This document shows positions 29,246-39,599 of a stretch of DNA of 64,000 nucleotides, in pieces (position 1 is the first letter of the stretch; each line of letters begins with the position of its first letter). The notes below the pieces were generated by a model. The model was not told where the DNA came from. It saw nothing but the letters and a program-made list of their open reading frames with translations, and made no database searches. Where the stretch lies: NCBI GenBank assembly GCA_018136815.1, contig CM030931.1, positions 8,730,557 through 8,794,556 on the forward strand. The letters are read 5' to 3'. A program made the translations under genes and the position numbers. Source of the DNA: Isochrysis galbana (taxonomy: Eukaryota; Haptophyta; Isochrysidales; Isochrysidaceae).

Positions 29246-30289
29246 ATGATCGGCGACCGACTCCGTCCGCGTCGCGCAGCGCCCGGCAGCTCGCTCTCCA
29301 TCCTCGCGGCTTCCCTCGTATTTCGCTGTGCAGGCGGCCTGCTGCGGACGTGTATGATGGTGCCCGACTCGTTAGCGAATATTGCGCTTGCTGGTGCGAT
29401 GAGTGGCGTCATCAATGACGTCGTCACCCACCCGATGGACACCCTGCGCGCTAAGCTGCAGACAGCGCGCAGCAGCACGCTCTCCACCCACCCTCTCAAT
29501 GCAATGCGCGCGATGGCCGCGGCGACAGTCGCCACGGAGGGCCTCGCTGGTCTCTACCGCGGAGTCAGCTCTGTCGGCCTCTTCAGTGCGCCCGCCTACG
29601 CTCTGTATTTCGGCTCCTACAAGGCAGTGGCAGCAAGGATTGAGGAATCCTGGGAGAAGAGTTCTGGAGCCACAGCACCCGCCTACATGTACTTCCTGGC
29701 TGGTCTCGCGGCAGAGGGCGCCTCGAATGTGTTGTATATCCCGTATGATGCTATCAAGCAGCGCCTCCAATGCGCCCCTATTGGGACCAACCTCAATGCT
29801 CTCAGCTTGAGCATTGCAGTGGTGAGGGCAGAGGGCATCCTTGGCCTCTATCCAGGGGTCCTAGCGACAATCCTTTCATATGGACCTTTTAGCGGCATCT
29901 ATTTTGCAGTATACGAGGGGCTGCGTCGAATGTTTGTCTCAGATGTTCCAGGCGTCCAGTCTAGTGGAGCCGTTCTCGGCTGTGCCATCAGCGCTGGCTC
30001 GGTCGCTGCAATCGTCACCCAACCAATTGATGTGATTCGCACTCGCATCCAAGTTGGGGTGCACAACGGCGAGGGGCCGCCGTCAGTGCCGAGCGTCATG
30101 CGAAATATATTGCAGAAAGAGGGGCATGCCGTGCTGCTGCGGGGCACCTTGGCTCGTGTCCTTTCTCTAGCACCTGGTTGCGGCTTCACAATGATGATGT
30201 TCGAGGGCTTCTTGCGGCGCTTGAGCCGAAGAGATTTGGCAAATGAAGTCGGCCCAATCATGCCGAGTTCTGCGGCACAATCGCAGTGA
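29246..30289 (+). CDS. Mitochondrial carrier (SLC25) family transporter
   Basis: Up to 347 aa; the carrier fold starts near residue 43, so a start at the ATG at about 29356 is also possible. Three tandem repeats of about 100 aa each carry the family signature P-x-[DE]-x-x-[KR]: HPMDTLRAKLQT, IPYDAIKQRLQC and QPIDVIRTRIQV. Second-half motifs GLAGLYRGV, GILGLYPGV and AVLLRGTLARV lie at the expected spacing. Six membrane helices follow from this. Such proteins exchange small metabolites across the inner mitochondrial (sometimes plastid) membrane. The residues I can see do not name the substrate; the general pattern recalls S-adenosylmethionine or iron carriers, but I would not assign it. Confidence 0.9.
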   Translation: MIGDRLRPRRAAPGSSLSILAASLVFRCAGGLLRTCMMVPDSLANIALAGAMSGVINDVVTHPMDTLRAKLQTARSSTLSTHPLNAMRAMAAATVATEGLAGLYRGVSSVGLFSAPAYALYFGSYKAVAARIEESWEKSSGATAPAYMYFLAGLAAEGASNVLYIPYDAIKQRLQCAPIGTNLNALSLSIAVVRAEGILGLYPGVLATILSYGPFSGIYFAVYEGLRRMFVSDVPGVQSSGAVLGCAISAGSVAAIVTQPIDVIRTRIQVGVHNGEGPPSVPSVMRNILQKEGHAVLLRGTLARVLSLAPGCGFTMMMFEGFLRRLSRRDLANEVGPIMPSSAAQSQ

Positions 30290-31362
30290 CTGTATGGGAG
30301 GCACGTAGCAGCCACAGGTTCTACAGCCATATTTGTGCGTGATCTTAGCATGATTCCGCTATCTCTCAACCCTTAGCGTCGTTGCATCACCTAGTGGCTG
30401 GCAAAGAAAGGGGGGGAAAGCGTACAGATGCACTTAGCACTACAATGCTACAAAACCTACATGCACTGCGATGCATCGTGTGCATCATAGTTCTTATGGC
30501 GAATGCTGCGTGTACTGCACCAGATCCGACGTACAAAAATACCAGGCCCATGGCCGATCAATGGTGGCAGCCGCGTGACCGCCCCCCCCCCTTGATTGAG
30601 CGGGAGGCACTAAGTATAGCTATCGTTATAGCGATGAGGTCATGAAGCGCGCGCAGCTCCCCCGCCGCTCGCACTGCCGCGCCGGATGATCGGTCCATGA
30701 CCGACGCCGTGTCATTGAAGCGCCGCTTCGCGAAGGGGCCAAGGACAAGGGCCGACCCCAGGTCCGCGCAAGCCACGGCCCAAAAGCAACGAGCCAGCCA
30801 ACGAGCAACGAGTGTCGAGTGTTCAATTATTATGGTCAGCTACTATTATCAACAATTGCGCCATTAGTGCCGCTACGGCCACTAGCCATGTACTAACACG
30901 ACAACCACTAGGGGTCTGGGCCAGATTGATGAGTGAAAAGTCGATTTTTTTGTCCCCACCTCCAGTGGGAGGTATGAGGCATGAGTGCAAGGGGGCGCGG
31001 GGCAGTCGACTGTGCGTTCATCCTGAGCTGTGGCTTTGAGTGGGCCGCCTCGGCGTCAACGCGGCACACTTATACAGGGGGTCGGAGGGGCCGGAGGCCG
31101 AGCAAGGTATCGCACGGAGGGACGTAGGTGCGCCGCCTGATACTCTTGGAAGATGCGAGACAGTTGATCGCATGGGAGGCATTTTATCATATCTAGCGAC
31201 ATCTACGCTCCTCATTAGGCATGCCTACTTGCCCCATCTTTATCGCTCGCCCGAACTCGTGGCAAGCGGTCCGGGGCGGGTCGCGTTCTTCAGCGAAAGG
31301 GCGTGCGACACCCTTACGCAGCATGTGCATGGAGGACGGTACAACATCAACAGCCGCTCATG
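30290..31362. other. Intergenic region with a LINE-derivative 5' end
   Basis: Non-coding flank of the carrier gene to about 30600, then the LINE fragment. A block at 30935-30968 repeats, inverted, the AAATCGACTTTTCAC segment at 22071-22100. The rest, up to the nucleoside hydrolase stop, shows no gene motif. Confidence 0.4.
30612..30790 (+). mobile_element. 5' fragment of an element-A-like LINE derivative, plus sense
   Basis: GCTATCGTTATAGCGATGAG followed by GTCATGAAGCGCGCG closely parallels the element A start (ACTATCGTTATAAACGATAG, then GTCATGGAGCGCGCC). The frame after the ATG is short and degenerate. The palindrome is imperfect here. Confidence 0.55.
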
Positions 31363-33045
31363 TCATAGGTAGCTCCTATCAGCTGAATCTCCTGTCCGCT
31401 CGCTCAGTGTGACAGTAATCCAGTCGCTTGCATCGTCCAACTCCGAAGTCGGCCTTAGAGTCCGTTGGTCTTGCCTACTGTCCTCCACTATGAGCTCGGA
31501 GGGCAACACACCATGCGCCGAGGAGTCCACTGGGTGCTTGTCTGCATCACCATCCGCCATTCCGCCGGGTTGTTGAGGCGTCAAATCCTCTGCCGAATCA
31601 AGTATTCTGGCAGGTCGAATCGATGAGAGGTCGACAGAATCTCCGGCACTGGCCGCACGTGTCCCTCCGCCTGGCCCTTTTCTTCGGAGCAAGTCGCTCG
31701 TCGCGATCCATCGCCTCAAACGTCGATTCCGCAAAGCGCACGCGAGGAGAGCGACCAATGTAGAGAGCAGCATCGCAAAGGCCAAAACAGGGAGGAGAGG
31801 TGAGCTGCGTAAGTTGACCAGCAGGCCTGCGGAAACTGGCGGCGGTGGATGTGGCGATGGTGGCGGCGGCGAGCGCAGCGGCAGCGGCAACGGTCGCGGT
31901 GGCGGTGGGAGCGTTGACGGCGCGGGTGGCGGAGAATGGGACGAGTCTGGGGGCGCAGGTGGCGTTGGCCACCATCCAGGGGGTTTACGTAGCAGTTCGT
32001 CAATGTCAGCACCAATACGCCGCCCCCATTCTCGATTCCGCAAAATCAGATTCTCATGGGGCGCTGGCTGGCCGGGCCGCTGCTCCTGATTTTCTGCAAT
32101 GACCCAGTCGTTGCCGCCATGTACGTTCACGTGCATCGTCCCCACCTCCTGTTTGTAGGCTCCCTCGCTGTTGCCACGCACAGCATAGAGCAGTGCCATC
32201 GGGTCCCACGAGGCGCGCCCAGCCTCGTCGCACCAGTTGGTCATGCGCGAGCAAAACCAGCGGTATCCAGCGCGGCATGGAGAGTTGAAGGATGGCGGGT
32301 CGTTGATGTAAAAGCCGCCCGTGTGTACACCCTCGCCAGCCTCGAATCCAAGGAAAGAAATGGGGACGCTCTTCGGCCAAAGATTAAGTGCATCTCGCGT
32401 GATGCCCCCCAACGAATCATATGGGCCACAGCCTTGGCCGCAGCCTCCGAAGTTCCATTCCACGATTGGATTTTCTTGAAACCGTGCCCGACCACCCATC
32501 ACGACCATGCGCATCACCTTCGTGCTGACTAACTCGGCTCCACTCGGCAGGCCATCCCCTAGGGCATTGGCAGGCGACGACAGCAGCTGCTTGACATTAG
32601 TGAGGAATCCAACGCTCACAAACGTGACCGAGTGGTCGGTGGCTGCAGCCAGGGTTCTGCGGAGCACCCGCAGCGCGCTTGGCACCGTCTTGCCCTCTGT
32701 GGTGGCCTCACCCTGTGGCCAGTGGGCGACAATGTCGTCGACATACCTGCCCCTACCACGATTCGTCCATTGGGGCTCGCTGGTGAGCGCCGGGTTCCCC
32801 ACCTCGCCTCGGTACACGCCAATCGGCAGGTCTCCACGGCCGTAGAAGTTGTTGATCGCAGAGATCCCCGCGGCGCCTGTGGGCAGCGCTGTGTCGTGCA
32901 CGATGGCGAGAAGCCTGGCCTCACAGCGGTCTGCGAGAGCGTGAGCGAGGCACAGTGCGCCCACGTCGTCGACGTCGATGGATAAGTCGGTGTCTATGAG
33001 GATTGGCACGGGATAAGTGCCCGCGCACTCAGGAGGTCCGCCCAT
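31363..33045 (-). CDS. Membrane-anchored inosine/uridine-preferring nucleoside hydrolase
   Basis: 560 aa, single exon. Residues 14-27 (ILIDTDLSIDVDDVGA) hold the calcium-binding Asp cluster that defines the family. FVSVGFLTNVKQLL, VMGGRARFQ, EWNFGGCGQGCGPYDS and SWDPMALLYAV follow the same fold, and the last gives the distal Asp. The enzymes split ribonucleosides into ribose and base for purine/pyrimidine salvage. After the domain comes a Pro/Ser-rich stalk (about 365-405), then a membrane helix (LLPVLAFAMLLSTLVALLA) and a basic, disordered tail. The topology suggests an outward-facing enzyme, but the assigned N-terminus lacks a signal peptide, so an upstream exon may be missing. Stop TAG at 31363-31365. 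Confidence 0.85.
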   Translation of the reverse strand: MGGPPECAGTYPVPILIDTDLSIDVDDVGALCLAHALADRCEARLLAIVHDTALPTGAAGISAINNFYGRGDLPIGVYRGEVGNPALTSEPQWTNRGRGRYVDDIVAHWPQGEATTEGKTVPSALRVLRRTLAAATDHSVTFVSVGFLTNVKQLLSSPANALGDGLPSGAELVSTKVMRMVVMGGRARFQENPIVEWNFGGCGQGCGPYDSLGGITRDALNLWPKSVPISFLGFEAGEGVHTGGFYINDPPSFNSPCRAGYRWFCSRMTNWCDEAGRASWDPMALLYAVRGNSEGAYKQEVGTMHVNVHGGNDWVIAENQEQRPGQPAPHENLILRNREWGRRIGADIDELLRKPPGWWPTPPAPPDSSHSPPPAPSTLPPPPRPLPLPLRSPPPPSPHPPPPVSAGLLVNLRSSPLLPVLAFAMLLSTLVALLACALRNRRLRRWIATSDLLRRKGPGGGTRAASAGDSVDLSSIRPARILDSAEDLTPQQPGGMADGDADKHPVDSSAHGVLPSELIVEDSRQDQRTLRPTSELDDASDWITVTLSERTGDSADRSYL

Positions 33046-33059
33046 CTCCCTCTCGCCCT

Positions 33060-33185
33060 CTCTCCCCCCCCCCCCCTCCCTCTATCTGTCTGCTCCCTCC
33101 CTTCTCTCTCTACTACTACTACTACTAGTACTCTCCCTCTCTCTCCCTCTCTCTCCCTCTCTCTCTCCCCCCCCCCTCTCTTCTC
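33060..33185. repeat. CT/C-rich tract between divergent genes
   Basis: CTCCCTCT, TACTACTAC and poly-C blocks on the plus strand, upstream of the kinase-like gene in the sense direction and adjacent to the nucleoside hydrolase start on the other strand. Confidence 0.7.
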
Positions 33186-33378
33186 TCTGCCTAGGCCTAC
33201 TTCTCCATCTCACCTTTATTAAGCCATCATCACGAAATGTACACGGAGAGAGAGCAGCTAGCTGCTAGCTACATTTGGGAGTGGTCTCAAGATTAGTGTA
33301 GACTACCCTATTCGAGTCTTTCTTCTCTTCCTCCGTCAGTTTCTCTCGCGCGGCGATCGATCGATCGATCGATCGGAG

Positions 33379-33996
33379 ATGCCGCGCTCGGCGAGCCGCT
33401 GCAGCCGCAGGTGCGTCGCGCGGGCGATCGGAGCGGTAGTGACGGGGGCTGCAGTGGGCGGACCGGCCCAGACAGCCCTGGCGGCTACGTGGAACCTGGC
33501 CAACGGCCGTGTCAGCCTGCCTGACACCTTTTCCTGTGGCGCCGAGCAGCTCTCAGCACTCGAGTTCGTTGGAGCGGGAGGATCAGGTGCCGTCTTTGCG
33601 GCGGAGGCTGCGGGCTCGAGGGCGACGCGTGTGGCTGTCAAGGTGTCTTGGGCCGGGCCGGCTGCCCTCGGTGTGCAAAATGAGGCGGATGTGTATGTTC
33701 GGCTTCAAGACGCCAGCATCAGATCAGTCCCAAAACTGCTGGCCAAGTGCGATTATTCTGTGCTCGCCTCTCCTCCAGCGTCTGGCATCATGGACGAGCG
33801 CGTTGTACTGATTCTGGACCCCTTCGTCGAATCTGCAGCCTCCAACTTTGAGGGGCTCAACCCATCCCGGGCGGACCGGGCCGCTTCTCAACTTGGTGTT
33901 GCAGTCGTAGCCGTGCTTTCTGCCGGCATCGCCTCCACAGATGTGCAAGTACTCATCGATCCTCCCACGGGTGAGCTTCGCCTCATCGATATGAGT
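33379..33996 (+). CDS. Protein-kinase-like protein, 3' end lost in a sequence gap
   Basis: The open frame runs from ATG 33379 into the N block. About 40 N-terminal residues are Arg/Ala-rich (a possible organelle presequence). A kinase-like fold then starts: FVGAGGSGAVFAAEAAG resembles a glycine loop, VAVKVSW holds the ATP-anchoring Lys, NEADVY the alpha-C Glu, VVLILDPF a hinge and VLIDPPTGELRLIDMS a degenerate catalytic/DFG-like end. It is far from standard kinases; the HRD motif is missing (SAGIASTDVQ instead), so it may be atypical or inactive. A GATC run (GATCGATCGATCGATC) precedes the start. Confidence 0.55.
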
Positions 33997-34096
33997 NNNN
34001 NNNNNNNNNNNNNNNNNNNNNNNNNNNNNNNNNNNNNNNNNNNNNNNNNNNNNNNNNNNNNNNNNNNNNNNNNNNNNNNNNNNNNNNNNNNNNNNN
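33997..34096. other. Assembly gap of 100 N
   Basis: A run of exactly 100 N, a standard gap of unknown true size. Sequence on the right looks like LTR relic, so the end of the kinase-like gene is missing. Confidence 0.99.
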
Positions 34097-34129
34097 CGCG
34101 GCGAATGGAACCACTATGACGGATCGAGC

Positions 34130-34620
34130 ATGACCACTGACTCGATATGCAATGATACGGAAGGGAAACGATCGGCGGGAGGCGCGGCGAAGATGGCCGG
34201 GAGTGATGGAATGGCGGGCTGGACCACCTCCTCAGCAGCTCAGCAGAGGAAGGCGGGAGGACGGGCTTGGGCGAGGGCGAGCGCGACGACAGAGTGGACA
34301 TGGCTGGGCGGTTCGAAATGGATAGGTTGGGGATGAGGGATTGGAGGGGTTTGGTACTGATAGAGTGTTGAGAACGAGGGACGAGAACGAAAACGAGAAC
34401 GAGAACGAGAGCGACGAACCGACGAACGAACGGGGGCAACCGTTACGCACAACCCTTAAGTGAGTTGATGAAGACCGAATTAAAACAGCGCCACGATATA
34501 ATCCAACGGCCAACACCTGAGGGGGAATCAGGGTCACACAAGGGGGCGGTTCCTTGCACCGGCGATACCCGAACGCGCGTCGAGCGCAGATATACTCACC
34601 AAACTGTGCCCGCGCAATCA
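34130..34620 (-). mobile_element. LTR-element relic
   Basis: In minus sense it shares the (CGTTCT)n block and CTCAACACTA with 22835-22900 and 39620-39690, and a following proline-rich leader/gag-start region with 39735-39830. Its other half (34443-34590) matches 3515-3575 and, inverted, 21955-22045. Broken fossil of the same unassigned LTR family. Confidence 0.5.
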
Positions 34621-34680
34621 ATTCCACCGCCTGCTCAACATCCCGGACTCTTTCTTTCTCGAAAAACCTTACTTGAGTCC

Positions 34681-35474
34681 ACGGCTAAAAAGTTCCGTCC
34701 TACATTATAGGACCGCGTCCTACGAAAATGATGGCGTCGTAGGACCCTGGGATTCCCCCTCGCAATGGGCCTCCTCGCGGGCCACCGGCGGGTGCACCTC
34801 CCACCAAAATGGTGCGCGACTGTCGCATCCGCGATCGACCTTGTTGCGGGTAAAGGGGGTCACTCCTTCCCTCTTGTACATTTCCCCCGCCGTCTAGGTT
34901 TTCCCGCGTGACGTCCCCCTTACTGTCACGCTCCGACGCCCCCTCCTCGCGTCGCCATCTAGGTTCGTCTCCCCCCCCGCACGGAAGTCTCCCCCCTTCG
35001 CTCCCTTCCCCGTTTCCCCTCCCCGAGTGTTTCCCTTGTTCTCCCGGCCTCCTTTCATCCCTCTTTTTCCCGCGTTCCCTTTCCCGACGCGCGTTCCTTT
35101 CCCGCGAGTGTCTTCCCCCGTATTCTTCGTCCAGCGATCAGCGCCACCGCTCGAGCGCTCCCGTCCCCTTCCTGTCTGCCTGTGTTCCCGTGCTCGTCCC
35201 GCCCGTCCTCATGCTCATGCTGCCCGAGGCCGAACCCTCGGTGCCGAAGTACTCAGTTCACGCTGGAGCCAAAAGCTCGGTCAAGACGAAGTCTACAGCC
35301 TTGGCCAAAGTGGGAGCTAAGGATCTCAAGACTGAGTTGGGACTATCCTTCAGTTGGTGGGAAGTCCCAATCCTTCACTCTCGAAAGTTGTGTGGCTTTC
35401 AAGCTCAGGGTCCTGCAAATACACCGAAATCGTAGGACGCGGTCCTATAATGTAGGACGGAACTTTTTAGCCGT
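34681..35474. mobile_element. 794-bp element with perfect 44-bp terminal inverted repeats
   Basis: 34681-34724 and 35431-35474 are exact inverted copies, starting ACGGCTAAAAAGTTCCGTCC and containing TATAGGACCGCGTCCTA, itself nearly palindromic. The inverted similarity continues weakly inward (AGGACCCTG). No clear target-site duplication: left flank TTGAGTCC, right flank CAACATGC. The inside has pyrimidine-rich DNA and an inverted LTR-end motif (TGTCGCATCCGCGATCGAC at 34827), and no transposase. Family unknown. Confidence 0.75.
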
Positions 35475-35900
35475 CAACATGCAACGTGAAAACAGAGGCA
35501 TTGGGTGCTCTCCGTGGAAGATTGATGGTTGTGCAGTGCCCTCCCATGTTGGGTGCACTGATGGTAGAGGTTTCCACCATGGGGAGGGCAGCTGAGCTGC
35601 CCTCCCACATGAGGTGCTCTTGGGGTGGGAGGGTTTCCCACTGTGCTGGAGGGGGCCTCAAAGACCCCCTGCATGCTACGCAGAGCCATGGTGGCAACTT
35701 GTCGTTCGGTGCCAGTGCTCGCCACCCCGCGCGCTCGCGCGGGTGTGGTTTGGGCATGGGCTGGATGGGCTTTGAGAGGGCTTTCTGACGAGCCGCCTCA
35801 GGCGGCGTGGGGCGTCCCAGGTGGGGCGCACTGGCGAGGGTCGCCTGAGGCTCGGGAGCGGTCGCGGCACGCTCCATAGGTCAAACTATAACAATAGTTT
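35467..35900 (-). mobile_element. Palindrome-capped LINE-derivative fragment with a 136-aa frame
   Basis: In minus sense it starts AACTATTGTTATAGTT (35884-35899); the ATG at 35877 opens MERAATAPEPQATLASA. The MERA start and the palindrome position match the complete elements. The frame stays open for 136 codons and includes PPWLCVACRGSLRPP. The end abuts the TIR element at 35474, and no T-tail is seen. Confidence 0.55.
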
Positions 35901-36740
35901 TTTCGCGGTCAGTGGTCATCAAAGTAGAAAGTCGATCGCGGATGCGACAGAGGGGACGTGCCGCAAGGGAAAGGAGGGAAAGTGAAAGTATAAAGTAGCT
36001 AAAAAGTGAGAAGGTGAAGGAGAGTGGGCGTGGCTACGAGGTAAATGACCAAGGTTTCGCGTTTCGCGCGCGTGGTGAGAATATGAGAACATTGGGACTT
36101 ATTTCATATAAATGGCTAGAAGGAAGATGGCTTTTTGTTTTGTGCCCGCGCGCCGCAGTCACACAGTTAGTAATGCTGGCCTTTCGGCCGCCGCCCGCGA
36201 CTTGTAATGCGTGCACTCGCATCCACAAAATCAGGGGGCAGAGAAGGAGCAAAGGTTGACACTGCTTGTCGCGGAGCAGCCTTGCATAGAGCGAGGAAAC
36301 AAACGCAGCACAGCCGTGATCGTGTGCGGTCATGTGAGCCGGGATATGTATGCCTCAAGGTAGAAGTAAATCGGGCCACGGTGCCATAGCGCTAGCAAGA
36401 GCCTTACAAAAGCTGTGTTTGTTCTTGGATGGCACCGGCCGTCAATTTGAGGGAGGCGTGGACGCGTGGAAAGAAAGCGAGAATTTCAAACACGGCACGG
36501 AGAGGCGGCGGGAAAAGAGGAAGGCGAGTTGCAGCGCCCATTAGGCAACTCTATGTGGACTAAAGGCTAAAGTGGTAAATGGTAAAGGGTATCAGCCGAT
36601 CTCGCTGACTGTTGCTGCCACGTTGACAGCGAGCTTAGGACGCGCACGGCGATGACGCATGGAAGTTGAGAAGAGACTACAAGATCCTCAAGGGCAAGTG
36701 TAGCGCCAGCCGCTGCGCGCGAGCAATCGCGGCTCCGCGC
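35901..36740. other. Non-coding region upstream (plus) of the SCO1 stop
   Basis: Contains the LTR-end motif GTCGATCGCGGATGCGACA at about 35933. After about 35960 I see no repeat or gene; frames are short. Confidence 0.4.
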
Positions 36741-37631
36741 TCAACTCCTCTCGACAACGTTTGGTTTTGGTGGGAGCGGCGGCTTCTTGATCGGGAGCGG
36801 CGGCAGCTTCGCCGGCTCGTCACGCGGCTGCGGATCGTCTTTGGGCCCGAGCACGGCGTCCGCGACTGATGCCGGTAGGACGCTCCGCAGGTACCTGTCC
36901 CTCTCCCACTCGGCGATGATGCCACCCATCTTCTTCTCCATCTCGGCTGCCGAGAGTGACTTGCCAAAGTACTCGATGAAGTGTCCCTCAGGTGAGAGCA
37001 GATAGTTGATGATTGAGTGATCGATCAAGTAGTCGCCCGCCTTGACTTCCTCCTCCGTCGGCTTGGTGAAGTAGACGCGGTACGCACGGCAAGCACGGCG
37101 CACTTGCTCAAACGTGCCGGTGAGTGGCAGGAAGCGCGGATGGAATTCGTTGTCTGCAAAGTAGCTCTTGAGCCGTGCCCCGTCGTCGCGAGCAGGGTCG
37201 ATCGTGATGAAGACAGGGAGCACAGCCTGCCCCTTCGCGTCCAGGTTGTGGAGCACTCCCGTCACCTTCTCCATCTCCTGCGGGCAGATGTCCGGGCACT
37301 TTGTGAAGCCAAAGTAGAGAAGAACCCACTGTCCCTTGAGGTCGTCGGAAGTGACACGAGTCCCGTCCACGCCTGTCAGCTCCCATCGCCCTCCGAGGTC
37401 CGGGCGTCCCGCAGTACGCTGCCGATGAAGAAGACGCTGAGATTGTATCTGGTACGCCCCGTAGAGAACGGCCAGAGTGGCTCCCGCAGAGAGCCATGTG
37501 ACGGGACTCTTGAGGCGGCGTACGGCGGCAGAGCTGGGCTGAGAGGAAGAGAAGCGGGGCGAGGCGCGGGCTCCTGCGGAGAGGAGAGGGCGAAGGGGTG
37601 GGAGGGGAGAGAAGAGCGGCCGCCGGAACAT
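36741..37631 (-). CDS. SCO1: SCO1-type copper chaperone for cytochrome c oxidase assembly
   Basis: 296 aa, single exon. Arg/Ser/Pro-rich mitochondrial presequence (MFRRPLFSPLPPLRPLL), one membrane helix near residues 42-62 (VTWLSAGATLAVLYGAY), then a thioredoxin-like domain. Copper ligands are both Cys of FGFTKCPDICPQE and the His of AGDYLIDHSIINYL. GRWELTGVDG, LPVFITIDPARD and SYFADNEFHPRFLPLTG are also family-typical. SCO proteins sit in the inner membrane facing the intermembrane space and deliver copper to the CuA site of COX2. The Pro-rich tail (PPLPIKKPPLPPK) is extra. A long CT tract on the coding strand begins just upstream of the ATG. Confidence 0.95.
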   Translation of the reverse strand: MFRRPLFSPLPPLRPLLSAGARASPRFSSSQPSSAAVRRLKSPVTWLSAGATLAVLYGAYQIQSQRLLHRQRTAGRPDLGGRWELTGVDGTRVTSDDLKGQWVLLYFGFTKCPDICPQEMEKVTGVLHNLDAKGQAVLPVFITIDPARDDGARLKSYFADNEFHPRFLPLTGTFEQVRRACRAYRVYFTKPTEEEVKAGDYLIDHSIINYLLSPEGHFIEYFGKSLSAAEMEKKMGGIIAEWERDRYLRSVLPASVADAVLGPKDDPQPRDEPAKLPPLPIKKPPLPPKPNVVERS

Positions 37632-37639
37632 TGGGAGGG

Positions 37640-38125
<486 letters not shown>

Positions 38126-39397
38126 AAGGGAGGAGAGAGAGACAGAGAGTCTAGGAGCGGCGAGATAGGAGGCGGTTTACAAAAGTAGAAGCCGTTCTAG
38201 TTTACTGGTACGTGTGGGGAGTTCCCTCGAGTGGTTGGCGCTCCGGGGTACCCCGGGGTTAGATCCGAATCGTCTTTTAACTCCTTACCGCCGGCCCGCG
38301 GCCCGCAGCGCCAATTTTGGCGCTTCGGATTTGATCTTTTGCGGTTTGTGCGGGAGGAGGAACTGCGTGTAAGAGATAAGTGAGAGGGCACGAGCGAACA
38401 GAAGGTGGAACATATTTTCTAGGTGTGTCGCCACCTCCCCCCCCCCCCCCCCCCCCGCGCGACAGCGTCCCCCAGCGCCCTCCTGAGAGGGCCGAGACCG
38501 GGGGAACAACAACTCTCGTAAATAACGATATTACTTATAGTGCCGTCCCGGGCGGGCCGCTGGTTTCTGAACGGGGGGCCGCGGCCTGGTGGAAACATGC
38601 CTCGGAAACGATGATGTTACTCACTGTCATTGTAACTTCCCGGGCTGGCCGGGGAGAGCCCTTCTGCGCCCCCCCCCCCCCCCCTCCTCCTCTCGCCCCC
38701 CCAAGAGGCTCCCGCGGGAACGGGTGGACCGCGGGGGGGCGCGCCCTTCTCTCGCGCGAGATACGCGTCTCGCGCCGCCGATGGAGCCCCCAGAGCTCCC
38801 CATGCCCTCTCGGCGCTCACCGCCCGCGCTCACGCCGCTCGAAGCGGCGAGAGCCGAGGCCATATGGCCTATGCGCTTCTAGCGCGAAGGCTCCGATCGC
38901 ATGGGGCCGTCGCAATGCAGCCCCAGGCAATTGGAGCGCGCGCCAAGCTGAGGGCAGCGAGGATGAGGATGGGAGGAGGGAAAGTGAGGGGGAGCCGGAG
39001 GGGGAGGGGGAGGGTTGTCGCGATGAGATGGGAGGCCACTGCCAAAAGCCTGGTGGACATGGTGTTATTTTCGCAGCGCAAGTTTGAGAAGTGCAAGCAA
39101 GGCTGCACTTGGCGGTCGAGCTTTTGTGTGTCGACAGCAACTAGAGACTGAGTTTGTGAGCTCCCCGTGTGGATTGTTTGAGTTCTCTTTTTATTTAGCC
39201 TGTGGCGCGGCGGCGTCTCCCTTTGGATTTTGTTACACCAGATGCAGCCGGGCGGCATGCGCCGAAGAGCGCACGCGCACGCCTCCGCGAGCTGCTTCTT
39301 GTCGAGTGCATCCATGGCAAGGGGCAGGGGTAGTCGGTGGATGGGCGAGGGGTGGGGGAGGGGGTCGGTGGATGGGTGAGGGGTGGAAAGGGGCGGG
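38126..39397. other. Unassigned GC-rich region
   Basis: Contains a poly-C run at about 38437-38455, a second at about 38671-38685, and mixed GC-rich DNA. A minus-strand frame near 39315 (MDALDKKQLAEACACALRR) could be a short first exon, with a donor GTGTAAC about 75 nt downstream, but no family is recognisable. Otherwise nothing to report. Confidence 0.3.
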
Positions 39398-39588
39398 GGT
39401 ATTCCCGCGGGGGAAGCGAGAGGGGGGTGTCAGGTGGCGACCTCCCCCGCGGGGGAAGGGGGGGGGGTTCCCGCGGGGGAAGCGAGAGGGAGGGGGGTGT
39501 CATGTGGCGACCTCCCCCGCGGGGGAAGGGGGGAGGGGGTTCCCGCGGGGGAAGCGAGGGGGAGGGGGTGTCAGGTGGCAAACGGGGG
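39398..39588. repeat. Tandem minisatellite of about 70 bp, three units
   Basis: Units hold TTCCCGCGGGGGAAGCGAG, then GTGTCAGGTGGCGACC, then TCCCCCGCGGGGGAA. The CCCGCGGG cores are palindromic, so each unit can fold. Confidence 0.8.
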
Positions 39589-39599
39589 GTATTTTTACA

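Noticed and set aside
38869-39315. Possible short gene starting MDALDKKQLAEACACALRR
   Set aside because: The start looks protein-like, but the frame soon runs into low-complexity sequence and no second exon or family could be supported.
39398-39588. CRISPR-like array
   Set aside because: The repeats are contiguous minisatellite units without unique spacers, in a eukaryotic genome.
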